The translations under genes and the position numbers were made by a program. A DNA stretch of 34,513 nucleotides. Source: Oscillospiraceae bacterium. GTDB taxonomy: Bacteria; Bacillota; Clostridia; Oscillospirales; Acutalibacteraceae. The first letter of the stretch is position 1, and the number at the start of each line of letters is the position of its first letter. The notes under the pieces were generated by a model that searched no databases, was not told the DNA's origin, and worked only from the letters and a program-made list of their open reading frames with translations. Positions 17,692 to 24,440 of the stretch are shown here, piece by piece. The stretch is taken from positions 1-34,513 of the forward strand of contig JAQXLO010000075.1 of the NCBI GenBank assembly GCA_029012165.1, read 5' to 3'.

Positions 17692-17906
17692 AAATTGTGG
17701 GATTTGTGCCGATCACCGGGGAAGCCCCGGCGAGGGTTCCCCACGCCAAAACAGTCCACCGGACTGTTTTGGCTCCCCTCCTGCGCTTTTGGTGTTGTTA
17801 GGATTTCGCCGACTGCGGTCGGCGACCAAAGGCGCCGCCTTTGGAATCTGCAAGCCTTTAAAAAGGCGTGAGCGAAACTTTTCATCCCCAAACTTTCCGT
17901 GATGAA
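17692..17906. repeat. hairpin-mosaic terminal-inverted-repeat element, copy A
   Basis: This element of about 215 bp has inverted ends (TCACGG at the left, CCGTGA at the right, within imperfect 12-base arms). It holds five successive hairpins: 17716-17730, a perfect 12-bp stem with a 3-base loop at 17746-17772 (CCAAAACAGTCC/GGACTGTTTTGG), 17807-17824 (CGCCGAC/GTCGGCG), 17826-17844 (CCAAAGGC/GCCTTTGG) and 17854-17867. The same sequence occurs on the opposite strand at 33713-34127 and in shortened form at 17969-18075. No coding capacity is seen. Confidence 0.8.
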
Positions 17907-17913
17907 GCAATAA

Positions 17914-17946
17914 AGAGCAGGACAGCCGCACCGTCCTGCTCTTTTT
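17914..17946. terminator. intrinsic terminator of small-peptide unit copy 1
   Basis: AGAGCAGGAC pairs perfectly with GTCCTGCTCT around a 9-base loop, with a T-run on the + side (TTTT after the stem) and TTTA on the - side, so it can work in both directions. The same stem ends small-peptide unit copy 2 at 26571-26604, with shared GTTTACAC upstream. It is therefore assigned to the - strand unit, although it may also stop transcription from the phosphate transporter. Confidence 0.8.
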
Positions 17947-17968
17947 GCTTTGACTGTGTAAACGCTTT

Positions 17969-18075
17969 TCACGAAAAATGGATACGCTTCCCTGATGCTT
18001 GAATTTCCCGCCTTTGGAATTCGCAAGCCCTTTAGCATGGCTTGAACGCAACTTGGAGTCCCACAAAAAACGTGA
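17969..18075. repeat. hairpin-mosaic element, shortened copy C
   Basis: This segment of about 107 bp is bounded by TCACG and CGTGA. It shares CCTTTGGAATTCGCAAGCC and the right-end pattern (AACTT..., TCCCACAAAAA, CGTGA) with copies A and B, but lacks the left-hand hairpins. It lies between the stop codon of small-peptide gene copy 1 and that unit's terminator, where copy 2 has only a few bases, so it looks like an insertion. Confidence 0.65.
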
Positions 18076-18086
18076 CGCAGCTTAAT

Positions 18087-18182
18087 TTATGCGACTTTTT
18101 CCTGTTCGCTGCCGAGAAAGGCCATGACAAGACCTGCGCCGCAGAGTACCGGAACCGTAAGAACACCAATCAGTAACATCAT
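18087..18182 (-). CDS. 31-residue hydrophobic peptide, copy 1
   Basis: A 96-base reading frame with GAGGGG 8 bases before its ATG. The peptide has one predicted membrane segment (about residues 3-23, including LLIGVLTVPVLCGAG and LVMAFL) and a short polar end GSEQEKVA. It matches copy 2 (26456-26551) at 27 of 31 residues and is exactly the same length. About half of the base changes are silent. The leader and promoter are also conserved. I do not recognise the family. The size and topology recall small membrane subunits or regulators such as KdpF, but nothing beyond that supports the comparison. A second in-frame ATG directly follows the first. Confidence 0.72.
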   Translation of the reverse strand: MMLLIGVLTVPVLCGAGLVMAFLGSEQEKVA

Positions 18183-18228
18183 TTGTATAACCCCTCTTTG
18201 CTTCAAATTTGTTTTGGTTTATGTTTCT

Positions 18229-18284
18229 ATTATAACGAAACAAATATTAAGAAACAATCGGGGAAATCCTTAAATAATCCTTAA
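18229..18284 (-). promoter_or_regulatory. promoter and phased direct repeats of small-peptide unit copy 1
   Basis: On the - strand, -35 TTGTTT (18257-18252) and a perfect -10 TATAAT (18234-18229) are 17 bases apart. Upstream are two TTAAGGA direct repeats (18284-18278 and 18273-18267), 11 bases apart centre to centre. The pattern is repeated at copy 2. Repeats spaced one helical turn apart just upstream of -35 are typical sites for OmpR/PhoB-type response regulators; the regulator is unknown. Confidence 0.72.
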
Positions 18285-18342
18285 GACTGCACTGCGAATT
18301 GTGCGTTGCTGCCTGCATGTCACCATACTCCGCAGCAGCAAA

Positions 18343-18376
18343 TCCCCTGCGTCCAGCGATCGCTGTACACAGGGGA
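18343..18376 (-). terminator. hairpin after the GPH transporter gene, possible terminator
   Basis: Read on the - strand, TCCCCTG pairs with CAGGGGA around a loop that itself holds the palindrome AGCGATCGCT. It begins about 20 bases past the transporter stop. The following T-run is short (ATTTG), so terminator strength is uncertain. Confidence 0.45.
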
Positions 18377-18395
18377 GCTTTCCTATATCGTTGGT

Positions 18396-19955
18396 TTATT
18401 TGCCGACTTGCATCTGCGCTTCGGCAGCACGGGCAACGGCATCTGCGTCCCCACTGCCGACCTCCTTGGAGACGGCGGCACGGCGTGCCAAAAGTTCGGC
18501 GTACATTCTGTCCCGTTTTTCGCCGTTCAGGTCGTAGAACAGAATGGGGATAATGCCCAGAGACGACGTGACGACCGGCACGATGGTAAACATGGCGAAC
18601 AGACCGAACTTAGTTTCGTCGGACTGTGCGGTGCCGCGGACGTAGGCGGTCAAATCGTAGCCGATGAACTTCTTGATCTGGGTGGAGATCAGGGAGCTGG
18701 CAAGGGCGGTCAGCTTTTTGGCAAGACCCTTTGCCACGGAGGTCATCGCCTCACTGCGGTAGCCGTTTTTCCATTCGCAGTAGTCCATGCACTCGTTGTA
18801 CATTTCGGAGGGAATAACCTTGCGCACGCCGTAGAAGAACATGAAGATCGTCTCCCACAGACACAGCGCAATGCCCATGGGCAGCCAGCGCTTGTACAGA
18901 CCGTTTTTCTTGCCGCCGATACAGCCCACCAGGAACACGGGAATCTTGAGGATGCTGCCGATGTAGGTGGCGATGATGTACAAAAGACGACTGGAGAAAT
19001 GGCGGCGAAGCCAAGGTACCATCATGTAGCTGAAGGGATGGACGATGGCACCGGGAATGCCAACAAAGAACTTCAGCGAGGCGAAGTTGAGCACGTCGAT
19101 GAGGTAGTCGTTTTCACTGCCGCTGACCGTGAATCCGTTGAGCATCTCGGACAGGGTGATGAGCAGCACGGGCTTGTTGTTGAGAATGGACTTGATGCCC
19201 TGCATAATGCTGGGTTTTTCAATGGACTGCATGACCCGTTCCTTGCACACATAGAAGAACCAGAAGGCACCGATACCGGCGATCACAACGGTAAAGCAGC
19301 CGAAGCTCATATAAAGCCCACGCATATCAATCTTGAGGATCTTGTTGTTGATCAGATCCTGCAAAACGGTAAAGATCTGCTCGGGCAGCTTTTCGCCCAA
19401 AAAGCCGGAGAAGAAATTGGCGGCGGTGATCAGCCGTGTTCGATCCACAGGATGCGGCGTGATGGTCGCCTGAATGCCGGTCTGGGCGATGCCCTGGAAG
19501 GTGCCCACGCCCTCTCGGATGATCGCCAGCGCCAGATAGACAGCGAACTTGGCCACGGAGGACGGCCCTGCGTTGGGGAACAGCAGCGGCAGCAGCCAAT
19601 AGATGACGGATAAAATCGTGCCGGGGATCGCAAGGATCATCAGGTACGGCTTAAATTTGCCCCAGCGGGTGCGGGTTTTGTCCACGATGGCGCCGATGAA
19701 AATATCGTTAACGATATCCCACACGCCGTTGATGGCAGATGCCAGCGTCTGCAAGTCCAGACTGACCTGCAAAATACTGGTGACAAAACGGGTAGAGTAG
19801 TTGTTGATGTTGAAGCTTTGAGACATATCATAGACAACATACGCCACCGTTTCCTTGGTGCCGACATAGCGCCGGTTCTGGTGGGTGTAGCCCTGCTGCT
19901 CCTGCTCAAGCTTTTCGTTTGCGGCGTCCACTGCGGCATGATCCTTGTTGGACAT
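18396..19955 (-). CDS. MFS transporter of the GPH (glycoside-pentoside-hexuronide:cation symporter) type
   Basis: The 519-residue protein has about twelve hydrophobic segments and the GPH hallmark DKTRTRWGKFKPYL near residues 91-104, matching the MelB-type D.TR.RWG+.+P motif. The membrane part is preceded by a charged N-terminus of about 30 residues and followed by an Ala/Glu-rich cytoplasmic tail. Length is a little above the usual 450-480 because of these ends. ATG at 19955 is chosen because GGAGG ends 7 bases before it; an in-frame TTG directly precedes it. The gene follows the endonuclease/phosphatase-fold gene after a 64-base gap on the same strand. The substrate is probably a sugar or glycoside and cannot be named. 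Confidence 0.86.
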   Translation of the reverse strand: MSNKDHAAVDAANEKLEQEQQGYTHQNRRYVGTKETVAYVVYDMSQSFNINNYSTRFVTSILQVSLDLQTLASAINGVWDIVNDIFIGAIVDKTRTRWGKFKPYLMILAIPGTILSVIYWLLPLLFPNAGPSSVAKFAVYLALAIIREGVGTFQGIAQTGIQATITPHPVDRTRLITAANFFSGFLGEKLPEQIFTVLQDLINNKILKIDMRGLYMSFGCFTVVIAGIGAFWFFYVCKERVMQSIEKPSIMQGIKSILNNKPVLLITLSEMLNGFTVSGSENDYLIDVLNFASLKFFVGIPGAIVHPFSYMMVPWLRRHFSSRLLYIIATYIGSILKIPVFLVGCIGGKKNGLYKRWLPMGIALCLWETIFMFFYGVRKVIPSEMYNECMDYCEWKNGYRSEAMTSVAKGLAKKLTALASSLISTQIKKFIGYDLTAYVRGTAQSDETKFGLFAMFTIVPVVTSSLGIIPILFYDLNGEKRDRMYAELLARRAAVSKEVGSGDADAVARAAEAQMQVGK

Positions 19956-20019
19956 CAATCCACCTCCGATTCAGAATATATTCAGTATAGCATGAATACG
20001 TCGTTCTCGCACGTTGTTT

Positions 20020-20778
20020 TTAGAAACTGACCTCGGCGGTGATGGCATAGTGGTCGGAGGGATGCTGTCCGTCGATCTTGCCGCGCACAATGCGGTAGGA
20101 CTGCACCTGAACGGCGTCCTTTTTGACGAAGATGAAATCAATGGGGCTGTTGCCTGCCGTGGCTTCCGGCTCGAAGCCGTGGTATGTATTGCCGCTGTCG
20201 CTGTCTGCGGCGACAAATTTGGCGTCCGCCATAAAGCCGTCGGTCATGATCTTGTAGCAGGTACTGCCCTCGTCCGTGTTGAAGTCACCGGTGCAGAACA
20301 CGGGAATATCCCCGAAAGAGCGCAGCTTCTCCACCACCAGCCGGATGCCTTCGTCCCGTGCCTGCTCGCTGACATGATCCAGATGGGTGTTGACGGCGGC
20401 AAAAACGGTGCCGTCTGTCTTGTCTTTCAAAAGGGCATGGGAACACACCCGCATACACGCCGCATTCCAGCCCTTCGACGGAACATCGGGCGTTTCCGAC
20501 AGCCAGAAGGTGCCGCTGTCCAGCAGGTCAAAGCGATCCTTGCGGTAGAACACGGGGGAGTATTCCCCTTCCTCCTTGCCGTCCTCTCTGCCCACGCCGA
20601 CAAAGGCGTATTCGGGCATCCCGGCGCACAAATAATCCATCCATTCCTTGTGGCTTTCCTGGGTGCCGAGGATGTCGGGCATCTGCTCACGAATGCGCTG
20701 CAAAACGAGGGGCAGCCGCAGCTCCAGATCGTGTCCCTCTTTCCCGTAGCAAAGAACATTGTAGCTCATAATTTTCAT
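20020..20778 (-). CDS. endonuclease/exonuclease/phosphatase (EEP) family protein
   Basis: The 252-residue protein has the full EEP metal-phosphoesterase pattern. The signs are MSYNVLC at the N-terminus, DILGTQE (metal Glu), VNTHLDH (catalytic His), CTGDFNTDEGS (Asp/Asn pair), IDFIFVK and the terminal SDHYAI. There is no signal peptide, so it acts in the cytoplasm. Family members cleave phosphodiesters in DNA, RNA, lipids or sugar nucleotides; small single-domain forms in gut Clostridia are often paired with sugar transporters, which fits the downstream GPH gene. The start ATG has AGGAGA with 8 bases of spacing. The DnaA-box cluster lies directly upstream. Confidence 0.9.
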   Translation of the reverse strand: MKIMSYNVLCYGKEGHDLELRLPLVLQRIREQMPDILGTQESHKEWMDYLCAGMPEYAFVGVGREDGKEEGEYSPVFYRKDRFDLLDSGTFWLSETPDVPSKGWNAACMRVCSHALLKDKTDGTVFAAVNTHLDHVSEQARDEGIRLVVEKLRSFGDIPVFCTGDFNTDEGSTCYKIMTDGFMADAKFVAADSDSGNTYHGFEPEATAGNSPIDFIFVKKDAVQVQSYRIVRGKIDGQHPSDHYAITAEVSF

Positions 20779-20841
20779 TTTTGACGTCTCCTATCTGTTT
20801 TCAAAAATATGTTTTCGCAGGTAAAAAAATGTAAAAATAAC

Positions 20842-20918
20842 TTATCCACAGGCAGAAAATGTATATAAATTAAGGGTTGTCCGGGATGTTATGCACATTT
20901 TCCACCGAGTTATCCACA
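20842..20918. promoter_or_regulatory. cluster of three DnaA-box consensus sites
   Basis: Three nine-base sites matching TTATNCACA lie within 77 bases in the same orientation: TTATCCACA at 20842-20850, TTATGCACA at 20889-20897 and TTATCCACA at 20910-20918. The surrounding 20780-20940 is AT-rich for this genome. The region lies between two divergent genes, the EEP gene (-) and a small membrane protein (+). It could regulate these genes through DnaA, titrate DnaA, or be an accessory replication-control locus. No dnaA, dnaN or rpmH is nearby, so oriC itself is unlikely. Confidence 0.7.
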
Positions 20919-21017
20919 GGATATGTGTGAATTTGGCAGTCGCACCGCCGGCGTATAAACCGCAAAAACTGCGGCTAAACTATCGGTGAAGATTGATCGG
21001 AAGAGAGGAACAAACCC

Positions 21018-21278
21018 ATGATCAAGGGAGTCAACCGACAGGTGGTGGAGATCACACAGACGGACTGCGAATACTTTGAACGCATCCTTTTTCTGGTAAA
21101 GCCGGAGTTCGCAACGGTCAGCGAGGGAAAGTTGCGGGAAAGAGCGAGCATGATGAGCTGCGCAGGAAAGCCGCCTGCCACACGCATCAACCGCCGCTGG
21201 CAGCGCATCGCCGCAATGGTCGGTTCCGCACTGGCCGGTGCGCTGATCTGCGGGATCCTGATGCAGTTTATCCCCTGA
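21018..21278 (+). CDS. small C-terminally membrane-anchored protein of unknown function
   Basis: I do not recognise this 86-residue protein. The first 55 residues are soluble and mixed (MIKGVNRQVVEITQTDCEYF, two cysteines in all). A basic stretch TRINRRWQR leads into one membrane segment at about residues 65-85 that ends the protein, so the N-terminal part should face the cytoplasm. The ATG has AGAGAGGAA 7-8 bases upstream. It lies just right of the DnaA-box cluster and ends 14 bases from the convergent nth gene. A weak TTGGCA/TATAAA pair lies upstream with a 15-base spacer. Confidence 0.7.
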   Translation: MIKGVNRQVVEITQTDCEYFERILFLVKPEFATVSEGKLRERASMMSCAGKPPATRINRRWQRIAAMVGSALAGALICGILMQFIP

Positions 21279-21292
21279 AGCCCGAACGCTGT

Positions 21293-21925
21293 TCACAGAT
21301 TGGCTGTGTCGCAGACGCTTTGCATACAGCACTTGTCACACTGGGGACGGCGGGCGATACATACGGCTCTGCCGTGCAGGACGCACCGATGGCAGAAATC
21401 GTTGCTTTCCTCGGGGGGAAGCAGTTCCCGAAGCGCCAGCTCGACCTTGTACGGATCCTTGGTGGATACCAGCCCCAGCAGATTGGTGATGCGAATCAGG
21501 TGCGTGTCTGCCACCACGGCCGACGGCATATGGTACACGTCGCCGCAGATGAGGTTGGCGGTCTTTCGCCCGACCCCCGGCAAAGAGGTCAGCGCCTCGA
21601 TGGTGTCGGGCACCCTGCCGTCGAACTCGGCAATGATTTTTTGCGCCATGCCCACCAGATCCCGTGCCTTGCCGCGGTAGAAGCCGCAGGAATGGATCAG
21701 TGTTTCCACTTCGTCGATGGGCGCCTGCGCCATTGTTTCCGCCGTGCCGAATTTGGCAAACAGCGCCGGCGTGACGAGGTTGACCCGTGCGTCGGTGCAC
21801 TGGGCGGACAGACGGGTCGCCACCAAAAGCTGAAACGGATCCTGCGCCTGCAGGGAGCAAATGGCGTCGGGGTATTCCTTTTTCAGCGCCTGCACGGCAA
21901 AGTATGCCTTTTCTTTTTTATCCAT
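21293..21925 (-). CDS. nth: endonuclease III (DNA glycosylase/AP lyase)
   Basis: This enzyme removes oxidised pyrimidines and cuts the abasic site. The 210-residue protein has LLVATRLSAQCTD, the helix-hairpin-helix LPGVGRKTAN with catalytic K121, VVADTH with catalytic D140, and a C-terminal [4Fe-4S] loop C-x6-C-x2-C-x5-C (CIARRPQCDKCCMQSVC). ATG at 21925 is preferred because AGGTG stands 6 bases before it. An in-frame GTG at 21934 overlaps that site. The start overlaps the end of a frame continuing from the glycosyltransferase gene (ATGGATAA), which suggests translational coupling. Confidence 0.96.
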   Translation of the reverse strand: MDKKEKAYFAVQALKKEYPDAICSLQAQDPFQLLVATRLSAQCTDARVNLVTPALFAKFGTAETMAQAPIDEVETLIHSCGFYRGKARDLVGMAQKIIAEFDGRVPDTIEALTSLPGVGRKTANLICGDVYHMPSAVVADTHLIRITNLLGLVSTKDPYKVELALRELLPPEESNDFCHRCVLHGRAVCIARRPQCDKCCMQSVCDTANL

Positions 21926-22007
21926 TGTGTTCACCTGTTTCGATCAAGGAATACAGTTCCTCAAAATAGTGCGAAAAATCCGGCGCCGGCACACGACCGG
22001 CAAGCAT
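21918..22007 (-). other. in-frame continuation after the glycosyltransferase stop (possible C-terminal tail or tiny gene)
   Basis: After the TAA at 22013-22011, the same frame stays open for GCA and then ATG plus 28 further codons until TAA at 21920-21918. The encoded tail contains PDFSHYFEELYSLIETGEHN, which looks like real protein. It overlaps the nth start in the way consecutive genes of an operon usually do. It may be the original C-terminus of the glycosyltransferase cut off by a nonsense change, or a separate 29-residue gene. No good ribosome site stands before the ATG, which favours the first reading. Confidence 0.45.
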
Positions 22008-22010
22008 TGC

Positions 22011-22922
22011 TTATGTGATCTCGGCAATGATTTGGCTGAGATATTGCGGATCAGCCTGTGCATCCTCTACGGGCAGACCGCACGCTTCAAACACCATTTT
22101 GTTTTTAATTGGCATTTTTCTCTGCGCACCCATTTTCTGCCATTCATACTCCACGTCGATGTGTCCGATGTCCAGCGCCTGATACCCCTTTTGATGCAGA
22201 TCACGGGCAAGCGCCGTGGCACACGGACCCAGCGCCAGCAAAAACAGTACATCCTTGTCCATGGTGCAGGCGGTTTGCAGCAGGTCGTCATAGCGGGAAA
22301 AGGCTTCCCGGGCAGGACCGAGAATGCGCCGCACGGATTTGGCGTTGGCAAACAGGTCGTTGCCCACGCCCATACGGCTCTTTTCCCCCTCGATGAACAC
22401 GATGTCCCTGCCGTCCCAAATCCGCTTGAACATCTCAAATACGGCGGCGCTTTGGGCGTGATCCTTCAGGGCGATGTACTGGCGGGTGATGGAGGCGTTG
22501 TAGTACTGCTTGCCCTTGCGCAGATATTTGTACCAAATCCGCCGGAACCGGGCAAGGTGCTTCGTCCAATAGCGACTATCATTTTCCGTGTAGCGGCTTC
22601 GGTCTCCAAAGATGTCCGCAAGGCAGATTAACAGTCCCTCCTCATCGCTCGAGAGCGTCTGGCGCAGCTTGCGCACGGCGAGAGGCGTGGCTTTTTGAAA
22701 GGATATGTCTTTACCCGCAACCAGCTTGATCTCCCCGTCACCGAACCGGGCGATGGAACAACGGGTGTCGATGATGGTCTGGATGGTTTCCTCCACACCG
22801 GCAACCTTAGGGGGTTTGGTCAGGCTGCGATAGAAAAAATCAAAAAAACGCCACCAGGCATCCGCAAGCCTTTTGCGAAGATCGTACAAAAAATTCCACA
22901 GAATGAGGAGTATTTTTTTCAC
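22011..22922 (-). CDS. GT-D fold glycosyltransferase (SP_1767 / DUF1792 family)
   Basis: The 303-residue protein matches the GT-D glycosyltransferases known from streptococcal adhesin glycosylation. IARFGDGEIKLVAG has the family's D-G-E metal motif, followed by DSRYWTKHL, FIEGEKSRMGVGNDLF, LALGPCATALA and DIGHIDVEYEW. Such enzymes transfer glucose or related sugars from nucleotide sugars onto glycans of surface proteins or polymers. The first 50 residues are basic and amphipathic (KKILLILWNF), probably for membrane association. GTG at 22922 is chosen because AAAGGGGG lies 8 bases upstream; a longer frame back to 23000 has no site. The stop may be premature because the frame continues beyond it. 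Confidence 0.83.
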   Translation of the reverse strand: MKKILLILWNFLYDLRKRLADAWWRFFDFFYRSLTKPPKVAGVEETIQTIIDTRCSIARFGDGEIKLVAGKDISFQKATPLAVRKLRQTLSSDEEGLLICLADIFGDRSRYTENDSRYWTKHLARFRRIWYKYLRKGKQYYNASITRQYIALKDHAQSAAVFEMFKRIWDGRDIVFIEGEKSRMGVGNDLFANAKSVRRILGPAREAFSRYDDLLQTACTMDKDVLFLLALGPCATALARDLHQKGYQALDIGHIDVEYEWQKMGAQRKMPIKNKMVFEACGLPVEDAQADPQYLSQIIAEIT

Positions 22923-22944
22923 TGTGTCCGCCCCCTTTCTGCTT

Positions 22945-22973
22945 ACTTTACCATACTTCGGTCCAAAATTCAA
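22945..22973 (-). promoter_or_regulatory. promoter of the glycosyltransferase gene
   Basis: On the - strand, TTGAAT (22973-22968) and TAAAGT (22950-22945) are 17 bases apart, and a TG stands one base before the -10 (extended type). The ribosome site and GTG follow within about 23 bases. Confidence 0.5.
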
Positions 22974-23046
22974 CCGTTCGCCCCATGCGGCACAAAACAT
23001 TTTTGAAAAATCAAGACTTTTGGGCTAATTTTCCAAAATAATGCTA

Positions 23047-23075
23047 TTGACAAAAAAGTTCGGCTCTGATATTAT
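23047..23075 (+). promoter_or_regulatory. promoter of the surface-protein gene
   Basis: A perfect -35 TTGACA at 23047-23052 is followed by TATTAT at 23070-23075 with a 17-base spacer. An overlapping TATAAT at 23073-23078 would need a 20-base spacer. The start codon is about 43 bases downstream. The divergent glycosyltransferase promoter lies about 75 bases to the left. Confidence 0.65.
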
Positions 23076-23117
23076 AATGATGATTATTTGTGTAATTATC
23101 TTTCGAGAGGTGTAATT

Positions 23118-23582
23118 ATGAAAAAGATCGTAACCTTCATCCTTGCTTTAGCGATCGTATTCTGCGGCGTTGCCGCTGTCAACGTGTCCGTGGCCGCCAA
23201 GGACAGCCCCAGCGCACCCACGATCACCAGACCCACCGGCGAAACCGATCCCACTACGGTTCCGTCTTCCCCCCATGTAACGGGAACCAATCCGACCGGC
23301 ACTTCGCCCTCCGGCAGCACCCCCGGCGGCAGTACCCCCGGCGGCAGCACGACCGGTCCCGACGGCAGCAAACCCACGTCGCCCTCTGTCACCGCTGCGA
23401 CGACCAAGCCGATCACCACGCCGGACGGCTCCACCGTCACCGGCACCGTAAAGCCTGACGACAAGCCCACTGCACCCGAAACCGGTGACACCAGCGCAGA
23501 GGTTTTCGTGTTCGCAGGCGCCGCATTGGCTTGCACGGCTGCGGCGATCCTTCTGCGGAAAAACAAGGCAGACGAACAGTAA
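23118..23582 (+). CDS. small secreted surface protein with PXTG-type sorting signal
   Basis: The 154-residue protein has a signal peptide (MKKIVTFILALAIVFCGVAA, cleavage expected near residue 27). A mature region of about 90 residues is rich in Thr, Pro, Ser and Gly, with GGSTPGGST repeats and no aromatic residues. The C-terminal sorting signal is APETGD, then a hydrophobic segment and the basic tail RKNK. Such a protein would be attached to the wall as a short stalk or spacer, probably by the sortase encoded next. The ATG has GAGAGG 7 bases upstream. Low complexity makes further assignment impossible. Confidence 0.82.
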   Translation: MKKIVTFILALAIVFCGVAAVNVSVAAKDSPSAPTITRPTGETDPTTVPSSPHVTGTNPTGTSPSGSTPGGSTPGGSTTGPDGSKPTSPSVTAATTKPITTPDGSTVTGTVKPDDKPTAPETGDTSAEVFVFAGAALACTAAAILLRKNKADEQ

Positions 23583-23610
23583 CCGTTGCATACAGCATCC
23601 TGATGCGCAC

Positions 23611-23654
23611 GAACCTGCAGCCGCATTTTATATGCCGAGGCAGGTTCTTTTTTT
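23611..23654 (+). terminator. intrinsic terminator between surface-protein and sortase genes
   Basis: GAACCTGC (23611-23618) pairs with GCAGGTTC (23640-23647), with an inner GCAT/ATGC pairing, followed by seven T. It probably limits read-through, so the surface protein would be made in excess over the sortase. Confidence 0.82.
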
Positions 23655-23672
23655 CTCTGAAGGAGGGGTTTC

Positions 23673-24440
23673 ATGCGCTCTGAAAAAAAAGGCGGCTTCC
23701 AAAAGCGCTGGCTGTGGATTTTGCTTCTTCTGCTGCTTTTAAGCGGCGCTGTCTTTTTCGGTGTGCGGCTGTACCGTGACTATCTGGCACGCCGGGAGTA
23801 TACGCACATCTCCGAGGACTACACGGTGGAGACCACCGCCGATGACCGTGTGGAAAATCCCATTGATTTCGCCGCACTGCAAACACGCAATTCGGAAATT
23901 TACGCCTGGCTGATCGTGCCGAACACAGACATTGAGCTGCCGATCCTCCAAAGCAGGGCGGACGACCTGTACTATCTGAACAGGGACATCGACGGCAAAT
24001 ATTCCCGCTTAGGCTCCCTGTTCACCCAGTCCAAAAACAGTCTCGACTTTTACGACCCGGTCACGGTGATCTACGGGCACAACTACTACTCCGGCGGGAT
24101 GTTCACCAATCTGCACTATTTTGAGGATGAAACCTTTTTTAAAGAAAACGAATACTTCTATATCTACACGCCGGATCGCAAGCTGACCTATTCCATCGTT
24201 TCGGCGTACAAGTACGATGACCGCCATATTTTAAATTCCTTTGATTTCAGCAACCCTGATGTTATACGGGAATATTTTGACTATGTTCTCGATCCGCTTT
24301 CCATGCTGCGCAATGTTCGTGAAGGTGCACGGCTGGAGATTACGGACAAGCTGGTCGTTCTGAGTACCTGCCTGACGGGCGGCTACAAGGGACGGTATCT
24401 TGTAAATGGAGTATTGATAAACGATGAGCCAACCAAATGA
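23673..24440 (+). CDS. srtB: class B sortase
   Basis: Sortases join surface proteins to the peptidoglycan or to each other. The 255-residue protein has one N-terminal membrane segment (about residues 13-33) and the class B fold. The triad is His136 in VIYGHN, Cys233 in LSTC and Arg241 in KGRYLV. The long helix insert near residues 195-215 is typical of class B. GAAGGAGGGG precedes the ATG. The gene follows the APETGD surface protein, its likely substrate, and its stop overlaps the LCP gene. Class B enzymes in Clostridia are known to accept PXTG motifs without a leading Leu, which agrees with APETG. Confidence 0.92.
   Translation: MRSEKKGGFQKRWLWILLLLLLLSGAVFFGVRLYRDYLARREYTHISEDYTVETTADDRVENPIDFAALQTRNSEIYAWLIVPNTDIELPILQSRADDLYYLNRDIDGKYSRLGSLFTQSKNSLDFYDPVTVIYGHNYYSGGMFTNLHYFEDETFFKENEYFYIYTPDRKLTYSIVSAYKYDDRHILNSFDFSNPDVIREYFDYVLDPLSMLRNVREGARLEITDKLVVLSTCLTGGYKGRYLVNGVLINDEPTK

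Noticed and set aside
18306..19613. A 435-codon open frame on the + strand opposite the GPH transporter
   Set aside because: The - strand frame has a full transporter pattern and a ribosome site; the + frame has no recognisable motif.
19956..20019. Separate promoter for the GPH transporter (TATACT on the - strand)
   Set aside because: No acceptable -35 at proper spacing; cotranscription with the upstream EEP gene is simpler.
20842..20918. Chromosomal replication origin (oriC)
   Set aside because: Three DnaA boxes are present, but there is no dnaA, dnaN, rpmH or gidA nearby; titration or gene control is more likely.
23073..23078. TATAAT as the -10 of the surface-protein promoter
   Set aside because: It would be 20 bases from TTGACA; the overlapping TATTAT gives the normal 17-base spacer.
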